Below, piece after piece: positions 7,565 to 14,628 of a DNA stretch of 16,864 bases (position 1 is the first letter of the stretch; each line of letters opens with the position of its first letter). The notes beneath the pieces were generated by a model that worked only from the letters and a program-made list of their open reading frames with translations, was not told where the DNA came from and searched no databases. Source of the stretch: Clostridia bacterium (lineage in GTDB: Bacteria > Bacillota_A > Clostridia > Oscillospirales > Butyricicoccaceae); the NCBI GenBank assembly GCA_017548175.1, contig JAFYMZ010000120.1:1-16864 (forward strand), read 5' to 3'. Position numbers and translations under genes: made by a program.

Positions 7565-8722
7565 TTATTCGCCGCGCTTAGTGGGATCCAATGCGTCGCG
7601 CAGGCCGTTGGAGAACATGTTAAATGCAATCATCAGCACGGAGATGAGGATTGCGGGGAAGAAGGTCTGGTAGGGATGCTCCAGCAGAACCTTCTGGCCA
7701 TCAGACAGCAGCAGACCGATGGATGCCTCGGGGGGAACGATACCCAGACCGATGTATGCCAGGAAGGACTCAGAGAAGATAGCGCCGGGGATGGCGATCA
7801 TGGCACGGGTGATCAGGGGACCAATACAGTTGGGCAGGATGTGACGGAAGATCAGGGTCATATCCTTAACGCCCAGGGTGCGAGCAGCCAGAACGTACTC
7901 ACGGTTCTTAAAGCGGAAGAACTGAGCACGAATCAGACGGGAGGTACCGATCCAGCCGGTAACGCACATTGCGACGATCAGAGATGCAATACCTGCACCC
8001 AGGATCATCATGAACAGAATGGTCAAGCAGACATAGGGCAGACCATCCAGAACCTGTGCAAAGTGGGTCAGGATGAAGTCGACCTTGCCGCCGTAGTAAC
8101 CGGAAACTGCACCGTAGATAACACCGATAATAACATTGGTGACAACGGAGACGAAAGCGATGATCAGAGAGATTCGAGTACCGCGGAACAGACGAGTCAT
8201 CAGGTCGCGGCCCAGAGAGTCGGTGCCCATCCAGTGATACTCATCAGCAGGCAGACCAGCCATCTTGTAGGTATCAACCAGAATGTCGCACATTTCAACG
8301 CCCTTCACCGTGCGGCGATTGCGGATCTCCAGAACGGAGCCTTCGGGATAACGAGCGGTGTCGGTCAGATTGTCAACACGACGGTTTTCCAGAACCTTCA
8401 GGCCGTCACAGATGCCCAGCTTCTCCAGACCGGGGATTTTGGGAGGCAGGTTCTTGCCATCGATGTTCTGTGCGGTGTAGGTGTAACCGGTAAACATGGG
8501 AACAAAGATAGCGCCGAGAATGATCAGCACGATCATAGCGAAGGAGATCAGAGCAACCTTACTCTTGGCCAGACGGATCATAGCGTCCTTGAAGAAGCCA
8601 ACGGGCTTCGTCTGGAACTTTTCGTCCATGATCTGCTCTTTGTCCTGCACCATTTCAAAGTTTTCGGCAGAAATGTTCTCCAGCTCCTCAGGGAGCTTAT
8701 TCTTCAAATCAATAACAGTCAT
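7565..8722 (-). CDS. oppC: Oligopeptide ABC transporter permease OppC-like
   Basis: OppC forms the import channel with OppB. The 385-residue protein is longer than typical OppC (about 300). It has a cytosolic N-terminal tail of about 60 residues, then the first membrane segment (ALISFAMIVLIILGAIFVPM). A loop of about 100 residues follows before the motif YHWMGTDSLGRDLMTRL and the remaining membrane segments. The transporter (EAA) loop that docks the ATPase is around YVLAARTLGVKDMTLIFRHI. The ATG immediately follows the oppB TAA, and the GGAGGT ribosome site lies inside the end of oppB, a tightly coupled arrangement. The long loop is seen in other clostridial OppC-like proteins; its role is unknown. 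Confidence 0.94.
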   Translation of the reverse strand: MTVIDLKNKLPEELENISAENFEMVQDKEQIMDEKFQTKPVGFFKDAMIRLAKSKVALISFAMIVLIILGAIFVPMFTGYTYTAQNIDGKNLPPKIPGLEKLGICDGLKVLENRRVDNLTDTARYPEGSVLEIRNRRTVKGVEMCDILVDTYKMAGLPADEYHWMGTDSLGRDLMTRLFRGTRISLIIAFVSVVTNVIIGVIYGAVSGYYGGKVDFILTHFAQVLDGLPYVCLTILFMMILGAGIASLIVAMCVTGWIGTSRLIRAQFFRFKNREYVLAARTLGVKDMTLIFRHILPNCIGPLITRAMIAIPGAIFSESFLAYIGLGIVPPEASIGLLLSDGQKVLLEHPYQTFFPAILISVLMIAFNMFSNGLRDALDPTKRGE

Positions 8723-9673
8723 TTATTGTTTACCTCCTCCAACGCGAACGCGCGGGTCGATGATGCCGTAAGACAGGTCGACCAACAGAACGGTAACCAG
8801 CGAAATGGCAGCATAGAAGATCAGCAGGGCAACGGTCAAATAGTGGTCACCGACCTGAGTAGCGTTAACCAGCTGGCCGCCCATGCCGGGAACGGCAAAC
8901 ATCTTTTCGATAACCATGGAGCCGCCCAGAATACCGGTCAGCAGGGAGATCAGAATGTTTGCGATGGGGATCAGAGAGTTACGGAAAGCGTGGCGAACGG
9001 TAGCCTGAGTACGGGACAGACCCTTGGTACGAGCCAGCAGCAGGTACTCGGAGTTCAGGTTTTCGATCAGCTCACCGCGCAGGTAACGACCGATAGAAGC
9101 GATGGGACCCAGAGCCAGTGCCAGAACAGGCAGGATCATGGAGAACAGCATCTGACCGGTGGTGCCATTAGAGATGTACAGAGTGGGGAATACGGGCCAA
9201 ACGAAGGTCAGGGTGTACTGCAGCAGAGATGCAAAGACGAAAGAAGGAACAGAAATGAACAGAACAATTGCGAAAGAAATTGCACTGTCCACCCAAGTGT
9301 TACGCTTCAGCGCAGCAGCGGTACCTGCGATCAGGCCCAGGGGGATGGAGATGATCAGAGACAGGACGTTCAGAATAACGGTGGGCAGGATACGATCCTT
9401 GATTACCGCAAAAACAGGAACGCCGGGTTTCAGCTTCATGGATTCACCGAAGTCCAAGCCGGTTACGATGCCTTCAATGTAATAATACAGCTGCACCAGC
9501 ATAGGATCGTTCAGGTGATACTTGTTCTCCATCTGCTCCTGAACTTCGGGAGAAACCTCAGGGTTCTCGAAGATGTCCATGGGCATCAGACGGACAACGA
9601 AGAACGACAAGCACATGATCAGAATCAAGGTAATGATCATTGCGCCAAATCGCTCAAGGCAATATTTAATCAT
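8723..9673 (-). CDS. oppB: Oligopeptide ABC transporter permease OppB-like
   Basis: This is the partner permease, 316 residues, which is standard. It starts IKYCLERFGAMIITLILIMC, the first membrane segment, followed by the extracytoplasmic part with MPMDIFENPEVSPEVQEQM. Several membrane segments follow (for example VDSAISFAIVLFISVPSFVF and the MLFSMILPVLALALGP stretch). The EAA loop is YLLLARTKGLSRTQATVRHA. The C-terminus VDLSYGIIDPRVRVG is the usual OppB/DppB end. AGGAGG (plus-strand 9681-9686) precedes the ATG by 7 bases. The 225-bp gap to oppA contains a strong hairpin, which may lower oppB-F expression relative to oppA. Confidence 0.95.
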   Translation of the reverse strand: MIKYCLERFGAMIITLILIMCLSFFVVRLMPMDIFENPEVSPEVQEQMENKYHLNDPMLVQLYYYIEGIVTGLDFGESMKLKPGVPVFAVIKDRILPTVILNVLSLIISIPLGLIAGTAAALKRNTWVDSAISFAIVLFISVPSFVFASLLQYTLTFVWPVFPTLYISNGTTGQMLFSMILPVLALALGPIASIGRYLRGELIENLNSEYLLLARTKGLSRTQATVRHAFRNSLIPIANILISLLTGILGGSMVIEKMFAVPGMGGQLVNATQVGDHYLTVALLIFYAAISLVTVLLVDLSYGIIDPRVRVGGGKQ

Positions 9674-9699
9674 ATAGTGTCCTCCTACCTTCTCAAAAG

Positions 9700-9718
9700 G
9701 GAGTGTGAATTACACTCC
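9700..9718 (-). repeat. Small hairpin just upstream of the oppB ribosome binding site
   Basis: GGAGTGT and ACACTCC (plus-strand 9700-9706 and 9712-9718) form a 7-bp stem with a 5-base loop, 13 bases before the AGGAGG of oppB on the minus strand. It has no following T-tract long enough to be a terminator. It might limit ribosome access or act as a processing or stability element. Function is not shown. Confidence 0.45.
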
Positions 9719-9793
9719 TGAGCAAGATAATATTGGTCTTTTCTTTCTACGCGATTTTACATCTGCAAAAGATATAATTTCCGCTTTACTCAA

Positions 9794-9828
9794 CAAGTGT
9801 GTTGCCGCAATTCGCGGCAACACACTTG
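9794..9828 (-). repeat. 15-bp perfect intercistronic hairpin between oppA and oppB
   Basis: CAAGTGTGTTGCCGC (9794-9808) and its exact complement (9814-9828) enclose a 5-base loop. On the minus strand this comes 70 bases after the oppA stop. No U-tract follows, so a classical terminator is unlikely. Such hairpins between a binding-protein gene and its permease genes commonly protect the upstream mRNA from 3' exonucleases, giving more binding protein than permease. The structure is seen directly; its role is inferred. Confidence 0.8.
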
Positions 9829-9898
9829 CGATGTGTAGAATTACAGAGTTGGCGCGATATTAATTCGCCAAGGGATACTGTTTTTCAACAGCGATTGA

Positions 9899-11803
9899 TT
9901 ACTCAGCGATGTCGCCGTAGATCAGGCCCCAACCGTAACCGGGAATGTACTTCTCGGTGGGCAGGACGATCTTCTCAGCAAACAGCTCGTAGTTAACGAC
10001 CTGAGCAACGGGAATGTGGATGACCTCTTCCAGATAGATCTCTTCCAGCTTCTGGCAAGCGGCCAGCATCTGGTCGTAGGAAGCCTTATCGTCTACCAGC
10101 TTCTGGCAAGCAGCGAACTGATCGTTGAACTTGTCAGAGAAGTAGTTGTTGGGAGCGGACTGATACTGGTTGGTGTAGTAGTAGAAGCACTGATAGGGAT
10201 CAGTACGGGAAGCGGAACGAGCCCACTCATTGGGAGACAGGTCCCAACCGTCATCGCCGAAGCCGCCCTGATCGACGGGCTTCTTCATAGCGGTGGAGGA
10301 CATGTTGCCCTGACCCTTGATTTCAACATCAACCTTAACATTGCCAGCATCGTTCACGAAGATCTTGGGGAACTCTTCCTGGATGAAAGGAGCAACGTCC
10401 TTCCAGGTGCCGTCGGACAGATCCAGAACCAGCTTCAGGGTGATCTTGGAGTCGTCAGCCCAGTTCAGGCCAGCGCCTTCGAAAGCGGCCTTCATGTAGT
10501 CGACAGCCTTAGCGCGGTTGTAACCGGTGGTGTGGCCTTCCTCGGACCAAGTAGCTACCATATCGGTAACAGCCTTACCATAGGAAGAATCACGGTAGGT
10601 CAGGCCGCTGGTGGACAGCAGACCAGCCTGCTCGTTGACGTAGGTACCAACAGCCTGCATCTGGCCCATCAGCTTGTAAGCGATGGTCTCACGATCCAGA
10701 GCGTGATACAGAGCCTTGCGGTAGTTAACCTGGGTTTCCTTGGTGCCGGAAGCCAGGGGGTTAGTCTTGTTCTTGCAGTTGATGTCGATGTGCTCAACGG
10801 TGGTGGAACCGTAAACGGTCATACGAGGATCGTCCAGGTACTTGTCGATGGTGTTAGCATCGGGAGCCAGAGTATCCAGCTGACCGGATTCGAACATCTG
10901 AACGCGGGAGTTCATTTCGGGAACGATGTAGACGTTGACCTGATCCCAGTGGAACATGTCAGCCAGCCAGTAGCTGTCGTCCTTCACGTAGGTCTGAACG
11001 CTGTCAACGGTCCAAGTCTCGAACTTGTAGGGACCGCAGCCCATCCAGTTTTCCTTAACGTCGTTACCCCAGGTGCCCTTCTCGTAGATGTCCTTCTTGA
11101 CGGGCTGCAGGGAACGATCGTTGAAGTTGCCGCAGAACTTAACCAGAGTGGTCTCGCCAACAACGGTCACGCGGATCTTGTTGCCATCAACCTTGATACC
11201 GACTTCGTCCCAGCCGCACTGGCCCCAACGATAAGCATCAACGTTGTAAATCTTGAAGTTGTAGGACAGGAAGTCGCTCATTGCGTTAGCCAGTTCGGGC
11301 TTAGCCAGCTGTTCCCAGCCCCAAACGATTTCTTCAGCAGTCAGCTTGTCGCCGTTCTGCCACTTGGCTTCTGCGCGAATCTCGAACTCCCAAGTCTGCA
11401 TAACAGCAGTCTCAGTGGTGTAGGTGTACTGACCGGGGACAGCGTTGCCGTCAGCGTCAGATACGGGAGCCCACTTCTTGTACTCCTGCTCAACAGCGCT
11501 GACAACTACGGGCATACCGGTTGCCAGATCGGGAACGAAATGGTAACCCAGGTTGGTGAAGCCCAGCTCAGCGTTGTCACCGGGGGCGGAACGCCACAGG
11601 AAAGCAGAGCAGTAGGAATAGGGGGTGCTGGGGGTGCTGCTGGGGGTAGCGTGAGCATTCATGGTTTCACAGTCGGAACCCAGGTAAATGTTCAGCACTT
11701 TCTTTTCTTCCTTGTCTTCACCGCCGCCGCCGCAAGCTGCTGCACAAGCAACCAGCATCAGCATGGCCAGAATCAGGGAGACCAGCTTCATTGTCTTTTT
11801 CAT
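9899..11803 (-). CDS. oppA: Oligopeptide ABC transporter substrate-binding lipoprotein OppA-like
   Basis: This is the extracellular, membrane-anchored binding protein that hands peptides to OppBC. The ATG at 11803 gives 634 residues; the frame stays open upstream, but this start follows AAGGAG and opens a clear lipoprotein signal. That signal has a basic start MKKTMK, a hydrophobic core, and lipobox LVAC with the lipidated Cys at residue 20. An acidic/glycine linker GGGGEDKEEKK follows. The family-5 binding-protein fold is recognisable from WEFEIRAEAKWQNGDKLTAEE (roughly residues 150-170) and the later REALY-like YRKALYHALDRETIAYKLMG. It is larger than E. coli OppA (about 540). Codon choice is strongly biased (CTG, AAC, GAC, GTT), consistent with high expression. 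The peptide specificity is unknown. Confidence 0.95.
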   Translation of the reverse strand: MKKTMKLVSLILAMLMLVACAAACGGGGEDKEEKKVLNIYLGSDCETMNAHATPSSTPSTPYSYCSAFLWRSAPGDNAELGFTNLGYHFVPDLATGMPVVVSAVEQEYKKWAPVSDADGNAVPGQYTYTTETAVMQTWEFEIRAEAKWQNGDKLTAEEIVWGWEQLAKPELANAMSDFLSYNFKIYNVDAYRWGQCGWDEVGIKVDGNKIRVTVVGETTLVKFCGNFNDRSLQPVKKDIYEKGTWGNDVKENWMGCGPYKFETWTVDSVQTYVKDDSYWLADMFHWDQVNVYIVPEMNSRVQMFESGQLDTLAPDANTIDKYLDDPRMTVYGSTTVEHIDINCKNKTNPLASGTKETQVNYRKALYHALDRETIAYKLMGQMQAVGTYVNEQAGLLSTSGLTYRDSSYGKAVTDMVATWSEEGHTTGYNRAKAVDYMKAAFEGAGLNWADDSKITLKLVLDLSDGTWKDVAPFIQEEFPKIFVNDAGNVKVDVEIKGQGNMSSTAMKKPVDQGGFGDDGWDLSPNEWARSASRTDPYQCFYYYTNQYQSAPNNYFSDKFNDQFAACQKLVDDKASYDQMLAACQKLEEIYLEEVIHIPVAQVVNYELFAEKIVLPTEKYIPGYGWGLIYGDIAE

Positions 11804-11845
11804 ACGTTTTTCACTCCTTCTTTTATTCTCGGATGAAATATTTTT

Positions 11846-11873
11846 ATTATGACCGAGTGGTCTTAATAAACAA
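11846..11873 (-). promoter_or_regulatory. Possible promoter of oppA
   Basis: On the minus strand TTGTTT (11873-11868) and CATAAT (11851-11846) are 16 bases apart, 4 of 6 and 5 of 6 consensus matches. The start would be near 11839, some 36 bases before the oppA ATG. A short GACC/GGTC hairpin overlaps the spacer. Moderate support only; oppA could instead be co-transcribed with the small gene upstream. Confidence 0.45.
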
Positions 11874-11874
11874 A

Positions 11875-12324
11875 TTAGAGGATGAACAGCATCGACACGA
11901 TCGCCAGGACGGTGTACATCGCTGCCAAGATAAAGGAACCGCTCATGCCCGACCATTTGGTGCGATCTCGCAGATAATCGGAATACAGTTCATAGTGGAA
12001 TCCGCCGTCATCGATGGAAACGTGGTCTTCATCGTCCGGATCTACCATCGTGCCCATATTCAGCTTCTTTCTGGAGAAGAGCTTTGCCTTGGTGTAGCGG
12101 AAGCTGAAGATCATCGGGGCCAACGAATTGGTGTTGTGTACGGCGATGATCAAGCCGAACAGGAAGAACACGACCGCGATCATACCAAACATTTCTGTGG
12201 GCAGTTCGATCAGTTCCAAGCCGTGGTTATAAAAGCTGACCATCGAAAGTGCTACACCGAGGATCGTAAGGATAATTCCCCGCTTCCGCATCGTGCGCAA
12301 CGCTTCAATCAGATTTTCAAACAT
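11875..12324 (-). CDS. Small membrane protein of unknown function upstream of oppA
   Basis: I do not recognise this protein. It has 149 residues from ATG 12324 (MFENLIEALRTMRKRG), preferred because AGGTG precedes it at suitable distance. An ATG six codons upstream (12342) is in frame but lacks a ribosome site. Three likely membrane segments are visible: GIILTILGVALSMVSFY, MFGMIAVVFFLFGLIIAV, and the C-terminal ILAAMYTVLAIVSMLFIL. Between the second and third is a charged cytosolic part with MVDPDDEDHVSIDDGG and a YELYSDYLRDRTKWSGM stretch. It lies 71 bases upstream of oppA on the same strand and may share its transcript, but nothing shows a transport role. Confidence 0.75.
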   Translation of the reverse strand: MFENLIEALRTMRKRGIILTILGVALSMVSFYNHGLELIELPTEMFGMIAVVFFLFGLIIAVHNTNSLAPMIFSFRYTKAKLFSRKKLNMGTMVDPDDEDHVSIDDGGFHYELYSDYLRDRTKWSGMSGSFILAAMYTVLAIVSMLFIL

Positions 12325-12406
12325 TCCGGGCTTCACCTGCATTTTTATTCTTGATCTGCGCGGCTTCCGTAAAAAGGGGATAATACCGCATCATCGTACT
12401 ATGCAT

Positions 12407-12435
12407 ATTATACTATCAGGTCGGCCCAATTTCTA
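12407..12435 (-). promoter_or_regulatory. Weak candidate promoter for the small membrane gene; rest of 12343-12591 empty
   Basis: A perfect TATAAT (12412-12407) on the minus strand has only a poor -35 (TAGAAA, 12435-12430) at 17 bases. The surrounding 12343-12591 gap is very AT-rich and holds no convincing gene, RNA or strong terminator. A loose ATAGTT/AACTAT pairing after mutT is too weak to call. Confidence 0.4.
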
Positions 12436-12591
12436 TTGACAGATATGTAAAATTCAACACCTATTTTTTGTGCACTATGACGAACATTCTTTGATTTTTT
12501 TATTTTTCCGTCCGCAGCACACAGAATTCCGCATTTTAAGGATAGTTTGATGTTCTAACTATTTTTCTTCTGTGCACTGTGAATTTCTGCA

Positions 12592-12981
12592 TTATTTTCC
12601 ATATCTTTGCCGGATTAAATCCAAAATTTCCATATCCGCCGGGCAAAAATCGTATGCATCAATCTCCTCCGGCGTGATCCAGCGAAGGTCGTGATGCTCC
12701 AGTTTTTGCGGCTCGCCCGCCGAAACGGAAGCCAGATACAGAACCAGATGCACCGTCAGATCGGGATATTCGTGGACGACCTCGGTGAAGACCTCCCCCA
12801 CCTGCAGTTCAATGCCCAATTCTTCCCGGCATTCCCGGATCAAAGCAGCCGCGCCGGTCTCCCCCGGCTCTACTTTTCCGCCGACAAACTCCCATAACAG
12901 GCCACGAGCCTTATGCGCGGGACGCTGACAGATCAAAAACCGGTCTTCACGCCAGATGAGCGCCGCTACAACCTCTATCAT
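12592..12981 (-). CDS. MutT-type Nudix hydrolase ((d)CTP or 8-oxo-dGTP diphosphatase-like)
   Basis: Nudix enzymes cleave nucleoside diphosphate-linked compounds; MutT types remove oxidised nucleotides such as 8-oxo-dGTP. From ATG 12981 the protein has 129 residues, typical for MutT, beginning MIEVVAALIWREDRFLICQR. The Nudix box is intact: GKVEPGETGAAALIRECREE followed by LGI fits GX5EX7REUXEEXGU, with the metal-binding REXXEE glutamates present. The preceding LLWEFVGGK is typical of the MutT/CTP-pyrophosphohydrolase branch. This start is chosen over an ATG nine codons upstream because GAGGTG precedes it at 8 bases. It appears to be a single-gene unit with its own promoter. The exact substrate cannot be told from sequence. 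Confidence 0.93.
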   Translation of the reverse strand: MIEVVAALIWREDRFLICQRPAHKARGLLWEFVGGKVEPGETGAAALIRECREELGIELQVGEVFTEVVHEYPDLTVHLVLYLASVSAGEPQKLEHHDLRWITPEEIDAYDFCPADMEILDLIRQRYGK

Positions 12982-13029
12982 TTCAAGCACCTCTTTCGCC
13001 GTACACATTATATATTATATAACGCGTTT

Positions 13030-13058
13030 ATCATACCAGTTTTTTACTGAAATCGCAA
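13030..13058 (-). promoter_or_regulatory. Predicted promoter of the Nudix gene
   Basis: On the minus strand TTGCGA (13058-13053) and TATGAT (13035-13030) are 17 bases apart. The start would be near 13023, about 42 bases before the chosen ATG. The region just downstream is very AT-rich (TATATAATATATAAT), which offers a second possible -10. The -35 box sits at the broken edge of the neighbouring regulator remnant. Confidence 0.6.
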
Positions 13059-13065
13059 GCTATGA

Positions 13066-13218
13066 CATTTCCCCATATGCAGGTATTACATATTGTGCGA
13101 ATCAGGCAAACGGGAGTTGCCGATTCATCATCTGACGGCACTTTGCCGCTTCTACGGTGTTTCCGCCGATTATGTGTTGGGCCTGCCCACCGGGCTGAAA
13201 TGGCCGCGCAAACCGTAA
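13066..13218 (+). pseudogene. 5'-truncated remnant of an XRE-family (Cro/CI-type) HTH regulator
   Basis: In the plus-strand frame ending at TAA 13216-13218, about 50 codons read as the C-terminal half of a small XRE regulator: CESGKRELPIHHLTALCRFY then GVSADYVLGLPTGLKWPRKP. The ESGKRELP and GVSADYVLGL stretches are typical of the end of these HTH domains. Upstream the same frame has TGA at 13063-13065 and no ATG or ribosome site; only an internal TTG (13093) exists, so the first two or three helices are gone. It keeps a good terminator. I take it as a decayed gene. The frame is too short to stand out as an ORF. Confidence 0.75.
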
Positions 13219-13222
13219 AGTT

Positions 13223-13255
13223 CGCCCCGTTCCGATGCCAGAACGGGGCGTTTTT
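13223..13255 (+). terminator. Intrinsic terminator after the XRE remnant
   Basis: CGCCCCGTTC (13223-13232) pairs with GAACGGGGCG (13241-13250) around an 8-base loop, followed by TTTTT (13251-13255) and more T-rich sequence. It starts 5 bases after the remnant's stop. The T-tract abuts the stop of the convergent DUF1343 gene, for which the reverse-strand U-tract is weak. Confidence 0.88.
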
Positions 13256-13258
13256 CTT

Positions 13259-14443
13259 TTATTCGTACAGTTCGTACTTTTTCTTGCATGCGATGTAGGC
13301 CTGCAGATCGGCTGCGTGGGCGGCCAGCAGACCCTCGCCGTCCAACTCGCCGGTGGTATAACGGGCATCACCGATGAGTTTGTCGGTGTAGCGTTCAAAG
13401 GTCATACCGGGTGTGGGCGGCAAATCGTGGCCGGCGGTGCAATCGCGCCACACGATCTGATCTTCGTGCAGGGCGCGGATCTCATCCAGCAGATGCAGTG
13501 CCGTACGGAAAGGCTCGAAGGTGTTGCGGTCCTCGATGTGGATCTGCACGCCGCGGCACACCTGATCCTTGTGCTTGGACATATAGGGCTTGTAATGCAC
13601 GCTGCCAAAGCGGACACCGGGCAGGCCGTGCTTGCGGATGCGGCGCACCACCTCGTCGGAATCCATCCAAGGCGCACCGATCAGTTCAAAGGGTTTGCTG
13701 GTGCCGCGGCCTTCGTTGATGGTGGCCACGCCCTCGAAGATGCACATACCGGTGTACAGCAGATTGGCATCGGTATGAGGCAGGCTGGGGCTGGGCAGGA
13801 CCCAAGGCGCGTCGGTCTCGTCCATATACAGACTGCGCTTCCAGCCCTCCAGCGGCACCACCGTCAGGTCTGCCTGCGGCAGGAACTCGCCCTGCACATA
13901 GCGGGCGAACTCACCGATGGTCATACCGGTTCGGATGGCCAGCTGATAGTCACCCACCATGGTATGCATATCGGGAGGACACACCGTGCCCTCCACCTTT
14001 TCACCGCCGATGGGGTCCACGCGGTCCAGCACCACCACGGCTTTGCCGCAGGCGGCGCAGGCTTTCATCAGGTCGGCCAGACAGTAGAGATATTCGTAAT
14101 AGCGGACGCCGGCTTCCTTGATGTCAAAAACCACCACGTCCACCTGTTCCAGCATTTCTGCCGTGGGGGCGGTGCGCTCTTTATTAAAGATGCTCACCAC
14201 CGGCAGGCCGGTGGGGCCGTCGATATAGCGCTCTACCCGCTCGCCGTACATATACTCGCCGCGAATGCCAAAAATGGTGTTGAACAGCGCCGTCACGTGA
14301 TAACGGCGGCACAGAATGTCCACCGCCAGTTCGTGGTTGCGATCGATGGACGAGCCACCCACCACCAGACCGACCCGGCGGCCGGCCAGCACTTTGTCCA
14401 GTACATCCAGACGGTCAATACCGCTCAGAACCTTTGCTCTCAT
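13259..14443 (-). CDS. DUF1343 / NamZ-like protein (putative exo-beta-N-acetylmuramidase family), cytoplasmic variant
   Basis: The 394-residue protein matches the DUF1343 family, whose founding member NamZ releases MurNAc from peptidoglycan fragments. Conserved blocks are GIRGEYMYGE (59-68), VVVFDIKEAGVRYYEY (103-118), VLDRVDPIGG (138-147), PWVLPSPSLP (223-232) and INEGRGTSKPFELIGAPW (252-269). Two things are unusual. It has no signal peptide, unlike secreted NamZ, so it would act in the cytoplasm. The usual LF-GPEHG-RG block reads LFNTIFGIRG, so the Glu-His pair normally before the Gly-x-Arg-Gly is replaced. Catalysis as a muramidase is therefore uncertain. The start follows GGGGAG and a good promoter. 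It stands alone, between a convergent regulator remnant and a divergent membrane-protein gene. Family secure, activity not. Confidence 0.88.
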   Translation of the reverse strand: MRAKVLSGIDRLDVLDKVLAGRRVGLVVGGSSIDRNHELAVDILCRRYHVTALFNTIFGIRGEYMYGERVERYIDGPTGLPVVSIFNKERTAPTAEMLEQVDVVVFDIKEAGVRYYEYLYCLADLMKACAACGKAVVVLDRVDPIGGEKVEGTVCPPDMHTMVGDYQLAIRTGMTIGEFARYVQGEFLPQADLTVVPLEGWKRSLYMDETDAPWVLPSPSLPHTDANLLYTGMCIFEGVATINEGRGTSKPFELIGAPWMDSDEVVRRIRKHGLPGVRFGSVHYKPYMSKHKDQVCRGVQIHIEDRNTFEPFRTALHLLDEIRALHEDQIVWRDCTAGHDLPPTPGMTFERYTDKLIGDARYTTGELDGEGLLAAHAADLQAYIACKKKYELYE

Positions 14444-14484
14444 ACTATTTCTCCCCTTTTGGGTGTTTTTTCGTGTACACCCCC

Positions 14485-14513
14485 ATTATAACGGATTTTT
14501 CCTCCAATGCAAA
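14485..14513 (-). promoter_or_regulatory. Predicted promoter of the DUF1343 gene
   Basis: On the minus strand TATAAT (14490-14485) is preceded 17 bases upstream by TTTGCA (14513-14508), or 16 bases upstream by TTGCAT. The start is near 14478. The leader contains GGGTG/CACCC pairing that could form a small hairpin before the ribosome site. Confidence 0.7.
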
Positions 14514-14549
14514 GCCTTTCCGAAAAAATCCCGCGGCGCGTTTCTGCCC

Positions 14550-14578
14550 TTGCAGTGCCGCATAAGTTGTGCTAAAAT
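14550..14578 (+). promoter_or_regulatory. Predicted promoter of the YczE-like gene
   Basis: TTGCAG (14550-14555) and TAAAAT (14573-14578) are 17 bases apart, with an extended -10 TG (14570-14571). The start would be near 14585, about 44 bases before the ATG. It is divergent from, and does not overlap, the DUF1343 promoter. Confidence 0.65.
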
Positions 14579-14628
14579 AACCTCGTTCGTGTAAATTCGA
14601 CACAGTAAGGGAAAGAAGGGATCTTCGG

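Noticed and set aside
7676..9721. Open frame of 681 codons on the plus strand opposite oppC and oppB
   Set aside because: Same shadow effect. The translation is Gln/Asn/Asp-rich with no domain, ribosome site or promoter, and it covers two well-defined permease genes.
10016..11836. Open frame of 606 codons on the plus strand opposite oppA
   Set aside because: It is the antisense of the strongly codon-biased oppA; no recognisable protein family or start signals.
11804..11956. N-terminal extension of OppA
   Set aside because: It would bury the lipoprotein signal peptide 51 residues inside the protein and overlap the upstream membrane-protein gene.
12436..12467. TTGACA on the plus strand as a promoter
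   Set aside because: The only -10-like sequence (TATTTT) is 20 bases away, and no plus-strand gene follows.
13235..14491. 418-codon plus-strand frame opposite the DUF1343 gene
   Set aside because: Its start lies inside the terminator hairpin and the translation is His/Gln-rich without family features.
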